Notes under the pieces: model-generated
Database searches by the model: none
What the model was told of the DNA's origin: nothing
Seen by the model: only the letters and a program-made list of their open reading frames with translations
Made by a program: the position numbers and the translations under genes
Shown: positions 12,573-23,844 of the stretch, in pieces
Layout: the number at the start of each line of letters is the position of its first letter
Numbering within the stretch: the first letter of the stretch is position 1
Assembly: GCA_032718565.1 (NCBI GenBank)
Contig: JAVGVS010000188.1
Location: 174,501 to 238,500 of the forward strand
DNA: 64,000 nt
Origin: Distichodus sexfasciatus
Lineage: Eukaryota > Chordata > Actinopteri > Characiformes > Distichodontidae
Reading direction: 5' to 3'

Positions 12573-12589
12573 AATTGGCTTATTACTAA

Positions 12590-12690
12590 TTACTCACAGC
12601 TTTAATTTGATCGTTTATCAGAAAACTTTATCCAGAGCGACTCTCATTTCCTAATTACAGGGGCAGTCACAATGGAGCAGCTTGAAGTTC
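12590..12690 (-). repeat. SINE tail fragment
   Basis: Contains aaaactttatccagagcgac and cctaattacaggggcagtc, which are the antisense of the teleost SINE core and tail seen at 27.5 and 50.4 kb. Confidence 0.6.
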
Positions 12691-12694
12691 AGAT

Positions 12695-13480
12695 TTAAAA
12701 CAAGCTTAAGATTTATATTTCTAAAACGGGACAAGATCTAGGGAGCGGTATTCCACTTGTCTAATTCCATCAGTAGTGCGAGTAGCAACTTGTGCTGTAC
12801 TGAGATGAGAAGTCGGACATTTATTGACCCAAAAATGGACAGATAAGACCAACACATAAGGACACAAGATTTCAGAATTCATTTTTAAATGACGCCAAAC
12901 TCCTCAAACACTTTGAAGCTTCCAGCCTGTGAGAAAGTTCTGTCTGGTTTTAGATGCACTGGCAGGACGGATCAGAAGGCAAAACAAGGTGGAAGAGTTC
13001 TTCTCGTTATGACAGAATAGAAGCGCCGTTGCTTTGGGCTGTGCACTGTGTAAATGTCATTCTGTCCCCTGATGAAAGCACACAATTGTGCCTGACATTT
13101 TCACTCTTTTCCACAAAGACCTGTAATCCAACCTGCTTTTGGGTCATTTCCTTTACTTAAACACATTACAAACGTAACGAGTGCAAATTTATCAACACAG
13201 TTTGCTGGCGGGCTGCAAAGGGAGGACAGGGGGATGAATGAAAGAAGAGAATCTGGCAGCTTTGTGCTATCACTTTTGAACACAGTCAGTGACTGCATAC
13301 AGTGTTTGATCCTACACTCAACTTTTAAAAGTTTTAAGACTGATAAATATCAAAAAAATAACAGAAGGGAGGAAGAATGAAAGAACACAGAAATCAAACA
13401 AACGAGTCATCAAAGTGAAAGTAGCTGCTTTTTATCAGATGGAGAGTCCAAGTGAAAAGACTGGTGAATGTAGAAGAGAA
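12695..13480. other. Intergenic, nothing recognised
   Basis: Ordinary AT-balanced sequence with only short frames and no repeat relatives seen. Confidence 0.45.
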
Positions 13481-13484
13481 AAAT

Positions 13485-13635
13485 GTATCTATTCATCTAT
13501 CTATCCATCCATTCATCCATCTATCCATCTGTCTATCTATCCATCCATCCATCTATACATCCCGCCATCCATCCTCCTTCCCCCATGTATCTACTATCCA
13601 TCCATCCATCTATCCATCCATCCATCCATCCATCC

Positions 13636-13666
<31 letters not shown>

Positions 13667-13847
13667 CATCCTTCCATCCATTCACCTATATATCTATCCA
13701 TCCTTCCATCTATCCATCCATCCATCCATCCATCCATCTATCCTTCCATCTATCCATCCTTCCATCCATTCACCTATATATCTATCCATCCTTCCATCTA
13801 TCCATCCATCCATCCATCCATCCATCCATCCATCCATCCATCCTTCC

Positions 13848-13912
<65 letters not shown>

Positions 13913-14065
13913 CCTATCCATCTACCTATCCATCTACCTATCCTTCCATCCATCTATCTACCTAGCCTTCCATCCACCCATCCATCCATCCATTCACCTA
14001 TATATCTATCTATCTATCCTTCCATCCATCTATCCATCCACCATATATCCATCCATCCATCCAGC
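13485..14065. repeat. Large CATC/CTAT tetranucleotide block
   Basis: About 580 bases of ccatccatc and ctatctatc units. Because 4 is not a multiple of 3, the block is open in all three + frames and yields long false frames rich in Ile-His-Pro-Ser and Tyr-Leu-Ser. Confidence 0.95.
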
Positions 14066-14069
14066 TAAG

Positions 14070-15685
14070 ATCTGGGGTCTGTGGCGTTTCAGCTACACTT
14101 GGAAGTGTATACAGACAGACCGTGTTCCAGTTCTAGACGTAAAATTCGAACTCTTGACAAACTACAAATCGCACAAAACTCGTAGATGTGGATAAAGGCT
14201 GGACTCAGTGTCCCTTTTACACTACAGCATGCTCTGGACAGACTACTGTGATTAAACTAGCACCAACTCAGTCTAACTGAGAATGGGGGTGAAACTGAAA
14301 TGTTAAAGTCTTAAGATGCACGTCTCATCTCATGCTGCAAATGCAGTTTACAAGCTTAGACACAAGCAACACAGCTCCTGGATCAGTACGTTCAGAGATG
14401 CTGACTGTACTGGTCTCTCAAACTTCTCTCTCACTGCTAAACTTAGCATTATAAAAGACGCGGCAGAGCGGGTTAAGATCGTTTCCTGGCGGCGGCGGCG
14501 GGGTTTACGCAAACTTTTCTAACGGCAGTGGGGCCTGCCGCGGCGCTCGCCGCCTTTGAAACGCGCAGAGCTCCTGTGAATTCTTCCCTCCACAGGGCCA
14601 CTGTCTTCAGAGGCTTGCGGAGAAGAAAGGCCTCAAGCGACAGTTAGCAGACCCCCTCCTTCCGCGCCTTCCTCATCAGATATACACACAGAAACAAACT
14701 TCCTGCCTCACATATGCGTTTTCTCTCTCGGATCCACGCACACACACACTCCGTCACACTAATATAGCCTCACATACATACACACACACACACTCCCCAT
14801 CCAACACATACACACACAGTCCTCCTGTCAGTCTTTTCCCTCACTCTCTCTCACACACACACACAGCTTCCCCACAGCGCCTCACATCAGGAAAAAAGCG
14901 CTCTCGACTTCTGTTGTAATGGGGCTCTTAAAAACAGAATAATACATTAAAGCGCATTAAAGCATCAGACAGCGAGGGTGACGTTCCACTACAAAAACAA
15001 TAAGCACCCCCCAGATGAAATATACATTACAGTAATTGGTTCAGAGTCGAGCGCGCGAGAGAGATCGAGCGTGAGAGGGGAAGAAAGAGACGGCGCCGGC
15101 GTGTGAGGACGGTAATGACATTCGAGCAGATTGAACCATGTGACAGTTGAGTTCAAACTTCTCTTTGTCTCTTTTCATTTTCCATCCTTTTCCTGTGTAT
15201 AAGCTCGGCGTTACCGCCCACTGTCTACCGCTTTAAAACCTTTTCGTGACAGCAAAGGCAAACCTGCAACGGTAAGTGATAAGTATCACTAATTTTGGCC
15301 GGGTAAAGATCATTTTTGGTAACGAAAAGCTTAATTGCCCAGTTGCACCGGTTGGTAACACGACACTGTGTATTAGCAGAAAGAGAGGAAATGAAAGAGC
15401 CTTGCCTTTGCTCTAGAACACTCTAAACAGTGTCTTCAGCCCTGTGTAGAGAATGTATTTTAGTGGTGTTCAGGCTGAATGATGGAAAGTCAGAATGTTG
15501 TTGCGACCGGACATTGAAATAAGTCAGTCCATAAGAATCACCATTTTAACTCGGCGAAAGGGCCTATGAAAGCATCCAAAACGCAGACTAAAACCCCCAA
15601 AGTGTTAGTCCAGTGTAAATGTGAAGTTTTTCCACTAGCGGCAAAGATCCCATTCAGTAAGTAACCTTTGAAGAACAGTTAGTAA
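14070..15685. other. Intergenic with a TATA/CpG patch and CA-rich stretch
   Basis: TATAAAAG at about 14450 is followed by a GC-rich patch (ggcggcggcggcgg, ccgcggcgctcgccgcc) to 14560, then interrupted CA repeats (14735-14870). 14880-15180 is unique AT-rich sequence. No coding frame recognised. Confidence 0.45.
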
Positions 15686-15689
15686 CTCT

Positions 15690-16015
15690 TAAATGAAATG
15701 AGGCACAATGGCACAACGATCAGTGCTGTGGCTTCATCCCTGGGTCGGCCGTATGGCCTTTCTGTGTGAACTTTCCCAGCTCTCTCGGGGGGTTCCGGTT
15801 TCCTCCCACAGTCCATCCAAAAAGCACAGTTTAGGTTGACTGGGTACTCTAAATAGGCCCCATAAGGTGTGAGTATGTTTGTGTGAGCGTGTGTGCCCCG
15901 CGGTGTATTGGCGCCCGCCCAGGGTCGGCTCTCGCCTGGTGCCAGAAGTCCCAGGATAGGCTCCGGTCCTCGCAACTCCGATAGGGATTAAGCAGTTCAG
16001 ATAATGTATGAATGA
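15690..16015 (+). repeat. Degenerate common teleost retroposon
   Basis: Contains ggtttcctcccacagtccat, actctaaataggccccataa, gtattggcgcccgcccaggg and ccaggataggctccgg, then ggattaagcagttcagataa tgtatgaatgaatg. This order of blocks is the familiar abundant non-LTR-derived repeat of fish genomes; the exact family name is not certain. Confidence 0.7.
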
Positions 16016-16164
16016 ATGAAATGCCCACCGAAGATGAAGGACTGGATCTTAACGCCGTCCCGCTTTTGGAATTCTAATGGAGCGCACGTGTACAAGCCCA
16101 GATTTCTCAATGCATATTCTAGAAAAAAGGTCATAAGGAGGAGAAGGACACTGCCCATATTCAT

Positions 16165-16310
16165 AAGACAGTTGGTAGCGTAACGGTCAGGGAGTTGGCC
16201 GCCGGTTCAAGGTACTGCTCCACATGAACACTGCTCCTTCACGGAGGTCACATTTCGTTGTGTTGCACTGTGCGCTGTGCTGTGTTCACAATGACGAATA
16301 ATCACTCAAT
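16165..16310 (+). repeat. S1 SINE-like copy, deleted
   Basis: Shows ttggtagcgtaacggtcagg, gccggttcaagg and the 3' part ctgtgttcacaatgacgaat; the middle is missing. Confidence 0.7.
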
Positions 16311-16314
16311 CACA

Positions 16315-17055
16315 GATCATAAAATATGACAAAGCACACGGTGCAAACAGTGAGTGATGTTCACACTAAGAATCACCAATCTTTCAACACAAAAAGGGAT
16401 TTCAATGCGGTGAAAATGCACACTACAACCTTGACCTGCAGTGATCACTTGATTTAAAAAGTGCACTGTGCCAAATGAGCCCAGTATTCTGCAACTTTTA
16501 GTTTTGGTACCAAGTCTACTACCATAGAACTAAACTGGTTTTATTTGATGTCTTCGACACGACGTAGTGGGAGTAAGAAATGTGGCAACAGTAATGAGAA
16601 GACAGGCTCCAGTACACTACATTAGGACATACACGAGTGTTTCATTTCGATCGTGCCCAAACTGTAATTCCTGAGGCTGAAATGCCCTTTCATTCGATAA
16701 ATAAGTTTCCCCTCCGGTGACTTGCCCTATAATACTTTCACCAGCTTCTTTAGCAATTATCCGTGTTTTCCCTCTGTAAACAACAGGGCGTGGAACTGCT
16801 TTGGGAGCATTTACGCCAACTCCGCAACACGTTTGCTCATCAAACAAAAACCAGCCTTAAATGATAGTCACCATGCCAAAAGAATTACAGGTTAATTATT
16901 CTTAAAAGACACAAAGCTTTACAGCTCTGTACTTTTGCAGGTTTGTCATTTGCTTTCCTGTGTAAAACACTTGCTGTAGACGGAAATTTGGGGTTTTCAG
17001 TGACTCTGTAGCAACCAAGACCTTCAGGAGGATTTCAGGGACGCGCGACATGGGA
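16315..17055. other. Intergenic, nothing recognised
   Basis: Only short frames; no repeat relatives noted. Confidence 0.45.
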
Positions 17056-17061
17056 ATTAAC

Positions 17062-17770
17062 AGACTGATATTCGACGTTTCTCATGCTTATGTACCGATA
17101 AATGAGGAAGGCAGAGTCGTGCAAGGGTGCAAGCAGAGTTGAGCGAGTGAAGACGAGATATTTTGCTCGTCAAAGTTACACTGCACGCTCAAAAATAACA
17201 CCGTAGCTCTGACGTTTCTGAACACAGCACCACGACGAGCAAGCGTGAAGGCAGATCTGGAGTGTGTTTCCCAAAAGCATAGTTGCTAACAACGTTAACA
17301 ACTAACACAGCACACATTACCAGCATAGTGTACATTAGCAACTGACGTGGTGGACGTTAGCAACTGACGTGGTGGACGTTAGCAACACAGCGTACATTAG
17401 CAACTAACAGTGTTGCTAACACAGTTAGCAATTCGTTAGCAATTACGCTTTTGGGAAATGCACCCTGAGCGGGGCTGAGCGCTTCAAGCGCGCGTGCAGG
17501 CAGAGTCGAGTGCGTAAAGACAAGAAATTTAGTTCTTGAACGTTCCACTGTGTGCTCACAACTTTAGCACAAAATATTTTAAGACAGAAGGCGCGGGACG
17601 TATAAAATCCCACCTCGGACTTTGGACATGCCTGGCATAAGTGCTACCGTTCCGACAATAAATGCATCATCAAATATCGTCTGGAAATATCGGCCAAATC
17701 TAAGCATCAGATCGATGTCGATGATGAAACGGCGATTCCGATACGTTTCCGATATTATCGTGCATCTCTA
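17062..17770 (+). mobile_element. MITE-like element, family G, with nested minisatellite
   Basis: Has the family G parts gataaatgaggaaggcagag, tttgctcgtcaaagttacac, ggcgcgggacgtataaaatc, tttggacatgcctggca and the end tattatcgtgcatctctag. At 17265-17465 it is interrupted by a gttagcaact-rich repeat flanked by cccaaaagcat / gcttttggga. Confidence 0.72.
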
Positions 17771-17774
17771 GAGA

Positions 17775-20310
17775 AATTACTTCTTTTAATTGCCATTAAG
17801 ATCTTCAAATTGGCTTCTAAAGCTCACTGTCTTACTTCATGCACTGTGCTATTTATTACAATCGACTGGTCAACAAATATTACATATTTTGGTGCACTTT
17901 TGTTGAGTCCTGTTTATTTAGAAGTTTAGTCTTTAGTTAGCATGTCTTTAAAATATTCATGATCGGCTGGGCTCCTGTTATAACTCAGTTACCGAAAACG
18001 TTTCTCTTCCATGATTTTAGAGAGACTGCTGCTGTAGGTGACTCGGTAGTCTGTATAACATTCATTTTTAAATGTCACTATAACTGCTAAAACAGAATCA
18101 AACCGATTATAATACCATTAAAACTAATATTGCTTACTTTGGAAAGCCAGAAAAGGGTTGAGTAACAGCCCCGTCCTTTAAGACAAAAGCAATTCCTCTC
18201 CGTCCCCATCTGTTTAAAGGTATCGTGTGCTGCACAGACTAAATGGTAATCATTTCCTTTTGGAAAGAGAGAATAAGAGGGAAGGAGGGGAACAGAGTGA
18301 GGGTAGAGTGTGGGAAGGGACGCCTGTTTGTCTTTTGTTCTGGTTGTACGGACCCAAAATTCCAATTCCTCTCAGGTCATGGCAACAAAAATGCACTTAA
18401 AGCAGTTTCCCATGATTCCATGGAGATGAAGCCTTCACGTATGTGGGTAGCGTGCGTGCACACGGCACGTCTGGATCCTTTCAATATCTCTTGTGACGGA
18501 CAGTAATGAATTTCACTCCATCTGAAATTTGTTAGTCCCGCTAACTGGAACCGATCTCAAGATTTGGCGGCGAGCTCATGAATCAGGTCGGCCTGCAAAC
18601 ACATTTACGCTCACACGCCTCTATATTCATGACCTACATCCAAAATATGCGCAGGCCAAGCTGCCGAAAAGGTGTCCATATTTGAGCAATGCTCCAGTGC
18701 GGTCAACTCAAGCGTAATGGAGGGTCACCGGTTCAAATCCCAAACTGGTAAAGGTACCACTAGGACACTCACGAGCAAGGTACCGTCCCCAAGCGCTGCT
18801 ACCTGGGTGCTGCCACGGGTGGGTCAAATGCAGAGGTCAGATTTTGTTGTGGTGCTCGGTGTGCTGTGTTCACAATAACAAATAATCACTCACTTAAATT
18901 TACTCAGATCATTGAGTAACTGGATATGAAATGCCTTAGTTTTATTAAAAAGCTAGATTAAGAACAAAATTGGGAAGAAACTAAACCCACTTAGTGAATT
19001 TATGCTATATCACACTTGCTTTTTGGAAAGGCAAAAAACAAAGTCACTAAACCACTTTAAATTCAACATACAACTGAAAATTAAGACATAAATCTCATAA
19101 CTGTTGCATGACATCAACAATCGTGCGGTTTGTATTAATCAAGCCAAAGGGGTTCTTGAGGAATCGTTTCAGCCCCACTTGATGCGTATTCCATTTTTAC
19201 ACTGCAAATATTTTTCATGGCAATTATACACCAGAAATTTTAACTTCCAGCACTACTTATCACAGGACCCCAACACAGCTCATTGTTAACAAATTACACT
19301 GGTGTCGGTGGCGGGGAGGCAAAGTGAAACGAAGCAGGTTCCAATGCAGTCCAACACCGTTAGAGATAAAGTGTGTGTTCTAGATCCGTCTGATGAAAGA
19401 GGCTGTCTACACAGGGGTTTAAGAGTACCAGACGCAGACGGTTACCATCCCGAGCCGAGACCATACACGTGTGCATGCGAGCGAGCACGTGTGCACGCAC
19501 ACACGCGCACACACACACCATCTTTAGCAGAACCAGATACGCTCCGAGCAAACGCACACCTACACGCAGAGATTTAACCTGTCAAAGTCAAATAAATCAC
19601 TATAAATCTAGAATCGTGTACCATGAAAAGACTGAACAACTTTACTCAGATGGTACCGGCTTTTAAAAAGTTTATACTGAGTATGGACAAATGCCAAAAG
19701 TGAATTCCTGAAGAGTGAAATCTCAAGCAAGAAACTCTTTGAAGGGTTGGTTATGAATTGCTTTACAGATGCACTTGCAGACAGTTATGTTAAATTCTGG
19801 TGTGCGTCTCCTCTTTTGTCTGCTTCTGCCTCATTTGGATAGCCCTTTAAAACCCCCAGAAATATAGCATATAGCAAAGTTTATGTGGAAAAAAAATGCC
19901 AACTGGTTTGAAAAGCTAAAGGTTTCAGGGCCAGTTTGCCAGACAGTGATTAAGTCCATGCCTAGACTATCTTAGAATTACCGTTGTAACTGCAATTTAG
20001 TCCAAGACTATGCTTAATCCATGTTCAATAAAGCAGTGCTCAAAGTTTAATTTAAGAATTTTTGAACAACTTGTTTCCCATTGTAATGATTTATAGCTAG
20101 TTTGTTCTTGTCTTGTTTTTTCCTCGAGGAGGATATTAAATTTATGATTATATCATGTTCTAACAATTATTTAGGACAAACATTTTAATAATGTTCCACC
20201 ACAATTTCATTTTGAACATCAATATTCAGTCAGGAATAAATGTGTGTGTGTAAGGCAGCACTTTTACCCGTTTACAAGAGTAACACTTTCCTCAAAGTAA
20301 GTTAATAAAA
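17775..20310. other. Intergenic (apart from the S1 copy at 18.7 kb)
   Basis: Contains a CA/cgcaca-rich stretch at 19470-19530 and otherwise unique sequence. No coding frame with a recognisable product. Confidence 0.45.
18705..18893 (+). repeat. S1 SINE-like copy
   Basis: Shows gggtcaccggttcaaatccc, aaactggtaaaggtaccact, gagcaaggtaccgtccccaa, gggtcaaatgcagaggtcag and the 3' end acaataacaaataatcactc. Confidence 0.75.
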
Positions 20311-20315
20311 TAAAG

Positions 20316-20905
20316 TACAGTAAAGGAAGGAAGGGAGTAAGGGAAGGAAGTAAGGAGGGATGAAGGAAGCAGGGATGGAAGGAAGCAAGGAAGATACAAT
20401 GGAGAGATGAAGGAAGCAGGGAAGGAAGGAAGCTGGAAAGTAAGGATGACATGAAGGGGGGACTGAAGGAAACAGGGCATAAAGGAAGGAAGGCAGGAGC
20501 CAAGGAATGAAGGCATGAAGGAGGGATGGAAGCAAGGAAGTAAAATAAGGAGGGATGAAGGAAGCAGGGAAGGAAGGATAGATAGAAGGAAGAAAGGAAA
20601 GATGCAAGGAAGGAGAGATAGAAGTAAGCAGGGAAGTAAGGATGAAAGGAAGGAGGGTTGGAAGGAAAAGAAGGAAGGAAGGATGGAGCTAAGGAAGTAA
20701 GGAAAGAATGAAGCAGAGAAAGATGGAGGGAGGGTAGGAGGGAAGGACGAAAGAAGGATAGCAGGAAGCAGGGAAGTAAAGATGAAAGGAAGGGGGATGG
20801 AAGGAAGGAGGGCGGGCAGTATCCTTACTGTTTCCTTTCCCATTTCCAGAGAGGGAAAGAAGGAAGGAGGGAAGAAAGGAAGCAAGAAAGGAATTGTTAC
20901 CAACC
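20316..20905. repeat. ~590-bp GGAA/AAGG purine tract
   Basis: Nearly uninterrupted purines on the + strand (ggaaggaagg, gaagcaggga, aggatgaaagg units). The complement gives false Phe/Leu/Pro/Ser-rich frames. Confidence 0.93.
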
Positions 20906-20909
20906 AATT

Positions 20910-21495
20910 CCAAAAAATGCCATATTGTATAACTCCCAAGTCTCTAAATCCATATTTGGATACACCTTATAAAAGATACCAGGAGTGACAAACATAATAC
21001 AATTATGTAACACTAACACTTCAGCTCAGTCAACAGCCAGTTAATCATACCAAAACAGACCAAAATGGCGCCAGACCAGAACAGCAAACCACACAAACAG
21101 AGAGCTAATTAATTAACAGCAAAGATATAGTCACATTTCCTTAATGGAGCCATCTTACCTGTCAGGCGGGACAACGTCTCCTCAGGACCAGGGGGTCGCC
21201 GCCATGTTTGTTCTCCTTTTGCTCAGGGTTCATCAGGTTTAGTCTCTGCGGACCCCCAGACCTCTAGATTTCCGGTTGTTGACTTGAAAGTGAAGCCTTG
21301 ATAGAGAAGCAGAGTCACAGTTTTTAAGCCACTCCATCAAAACGCTTCATCTTTATTACTAAATAAATTCCCGCCAAATCTGACAGACGCAGCTATAGGC
21401 AGCCATATTGAGTACTGGGCATGTCGAGTACTGCACTTGTGTCCAATGAAAATGAAGTACGTGTCTGTCTGTCTGTCTGTCTGTCTGTCTGCCTG

Positions 21496-21527
<32 letters not shown>

Positions 21528-22450
21528 ATCACATTAGACACACAGCTTCTAATAATAAGAAGCCTGTCTGTCAATGAGAACCAACACGTCACTGTATTTC
21601 AACAACTTAGTTATCAATAAATGCGCATAGCAATGGCTGTGCAGGAAGTAACTATTCGTAAGTAAAGTTTAAGTTAAGTAAAATTGTTAAGACTACAAAC
21701 AAAACGGCACACTTCAAATAAAATCCTACACACAGCAGCGCACAAGTTGTAAACAACTAAGGAGCTTGCTCGCGTGGAGGCTAGTTCACCCACCTCTTGT
21801 AATTCCAAAATTAGTTTATTCAAGACTAAACAGCCTTCACATCACTCATCCCTCAGTTTAGCCACCTCACCCTGCTCTATAATTTGACATGATTTAACTT
21901 AGCCCAGCCTATCCCTTTTGCTGCGCTAACTACAGCTAGATAGCGCTAGCAGCTGTTTACACAAACTTGATCTAACGAACGCCACTTACCTTTCCTTTAA
22001 GCAAAAAGATGTTCTTCTCGTTGAGATGCCATATTTTATATGACGATGGGTTATGTACCAGGTAGATGTAAATGTCGTGGAAGGAGAAGTCAGGTAGTAG
22101 TGTGTCAGCGGATGCGACTTCATGGGAAACCTATTGACAGACACCGTACGGATCGCATCCAATAATAGCGTTTTCGTTGTATTAGGTTGTCTTAAGTTCT
22201 CGGGCATCAAAATGAGAAATATCAATATAACTGGTGTGAACGCCTTACGTGTAATGTTAGCTTACAGTCTGGAGCGGATTCGGTACTCATTTTCCTCCTC
22301 ATTGCAAGGCATCAATATGGCGCTCACAATTTTGGGAAGAAATTGTGAAAATTGACCTTTACGTTTACATTTCCCGCGGAAATCACTGCAAGCTACCAAG
22401 TCGTGGAATTTAAACTCCCTAGACCTGCGTTTATCAAAGTTCGGGTGCCT
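20910..22450. other. Intergenic with possible minus-strand untranslated exons
   Basis: Two strong minus-strand donors (AAG|gtaagt ending at about 21992; CAG|gtaaga ending at about 21158) follow sequence with several GCCGCCAT/ATGGCG motifs. No long coding frame. See findings. Confidence 0.3.
21461..21527. repeat. CTGT then CTAT microsatellite
   Basis: About 67 bases: tctgtctgtctg units followed by tctatctatcta units. Confidence 0.92.
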
Positions 22451-22695
22451 TAAGGGGGTACGGTGGCCGAGAAAGCCCAACGCAATTCAAAGTTAAAAAC
22501 GCGCTGCAAAACCACAAGGCGTTTCATTCAAGTTCACGCTCAAACACACTACAAATTCGTAGACGCGACACAAACGCAGAAATCACTTTCATCAATTTCG
22601 TCATTTGCAAAACACAAAACACATGCATCTTCTAAGACGCGCTGCAAATACACAAAACACATGCGTCTTCTAAGACGCGCTGCAAATACAGAAAA

Positions 22696-22822
22696 CCAGT
22701 AAGTGAAATTAGAGATCCAGTCTAACTCCACACAAAGTCTCATACATGAGGAATTCCTACACACACAAATATGTACGATGAAACCAATCGTTTATTTCTC
22801 AAATGTTAATTTCACTTACTGG
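22696..22822. repeat. Nested palindrome inside the 1.4-kb element
   Basis: CCAGTAAGTGAAATTA at 22696-22711 is the exact inverse of TAATTTCACTTACTGG at 22807-22822. It may be a small insertion into the larger element. Confidence 0.7.
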
Positions 22823-23184
22823 TCTCCACCTCCTCGGGACTTAAAACTAATAAGGATGTGGCCACCCAAAACAGCGTCCTCCGCAAACACTTCCGTTGTG
22901 TTTGGCTCAATTTGGTTGTGTGGTACGGAAGCGTAATGCGTTCACTTGAGAAAAAAAAATCGGCTCTGTTTTTCCGAATTAACGAGATAGTTTTCACGTA
23001 AAAAAAAAAAAAAAAGTTCTGTTTTTCTGAATTAACGAGATACAGGTTTCATGTAAAATAAAATAAAAAAATAAATAAAAAGCTGTAATTTCGCCTACTT
23101 TGGAGCTCGATTTCACTGCAATAATGTCACACCTTAGATTAATCCAGTTTAATTTTGGTTTGGGTTTTAGACACTGGGAAATAC

Positions 23185-23290
23185 TTCAGAATCAGAAACT
23201 TTATTCATCCCGGAGGAAATTGCTCACATCACGACTGCACAATTCACAAGACACAAGGACAGAACAATAGAGAATAGTACCCAAAAATAT
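23185..23290 (+). repeat. Retroposon fragment nested in the 1.4-kb element
   Basis: cagaatcagaaactttattc then atcccggaggaaattgctca is a widespread teleost repeat signature. Present only between the two arms of the 1.4-kb element, so a later insertion. Confidence 0.6.
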
Positions 23291-23844
23291 AGTTAAAGCT
23301 TAAAGAAAAATACTCAGATAAAAATCTTAGTGCAATAAATAGAATAGACTTATGTTGGCTTAATACTTGCCGCATTAAGTAACATAGATGGCATTGTTAT
23401 TAGTTTGTCGACTTTGCGCAGGCACCTCAAGACGGAAAGCCCTCTCGCCCATTCTGATCTGCAGGACACTGCTGCTTGGTTTTTTGTTTGTTTGTTTGGT
23501 TGGTTTTTTTACATGAAAACTGTACCTCGTTAATTCGGAAAAACAGAACTTTTTTTAAAACATGAAAACTATCTCGTTAATTCGGAAAAACAGAGCAGAA
23601 TTATTTTTTCTCAAGTGAACGCATTACGCTTCCGTGGGGCTGTTTGCAGCGCGTTTTAGAAGATGCATATGTTTTCTGTTTTGCAACGTGTAATAACGAA
23701 ATTGATGAAAGTGATTTCTGAGTTTGTGTCGCGTCTACGAATTTGCAGTGTGTTTGAGCGTGAACTTGAATGAAACGCTTTGTGGTTTTGCAGCGCGTTT
23801 TTAACTTTGAATTGCGTTGGGCTTTCTCGGCCACCGTACCCCAT

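Larger units (their letters stand above)
22455..23842. mobile_element. 1.4-kb element with about 200-bp terminal inverted repeats
   Basis: Left end GGGGTACGGTGGCCGAGAAA and right end tttctcggccaccgtacccc are exact inverses, and the similarity continues inward about 200 bases (gcccaacgcaattcaaagtt / aactttgaattgcgttgggc). Inside lie a smaller palindromic element (22696-22822), inner inverted gttctgtttttctgaatt-type arms, and a retroposon fragment at 23185-23290. No transposase frame, so non-autonomous. Confidence 0.85.

Noticed and set aside
13415..14195. Long open frames rich in His-Pro-Ser-Ile and Tyr-Leu-Ser
   Set aside because: They are three readings of one tetranucleotide microsatellite; any 4-base repeat without a stop stays open in all frames.
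20292..20939. 215-codon minus-strand frame rich in Pro, Ser, Phe and Leu
   Set aside because: It is the complement of the GGAA purine tract, not a membrane protein.
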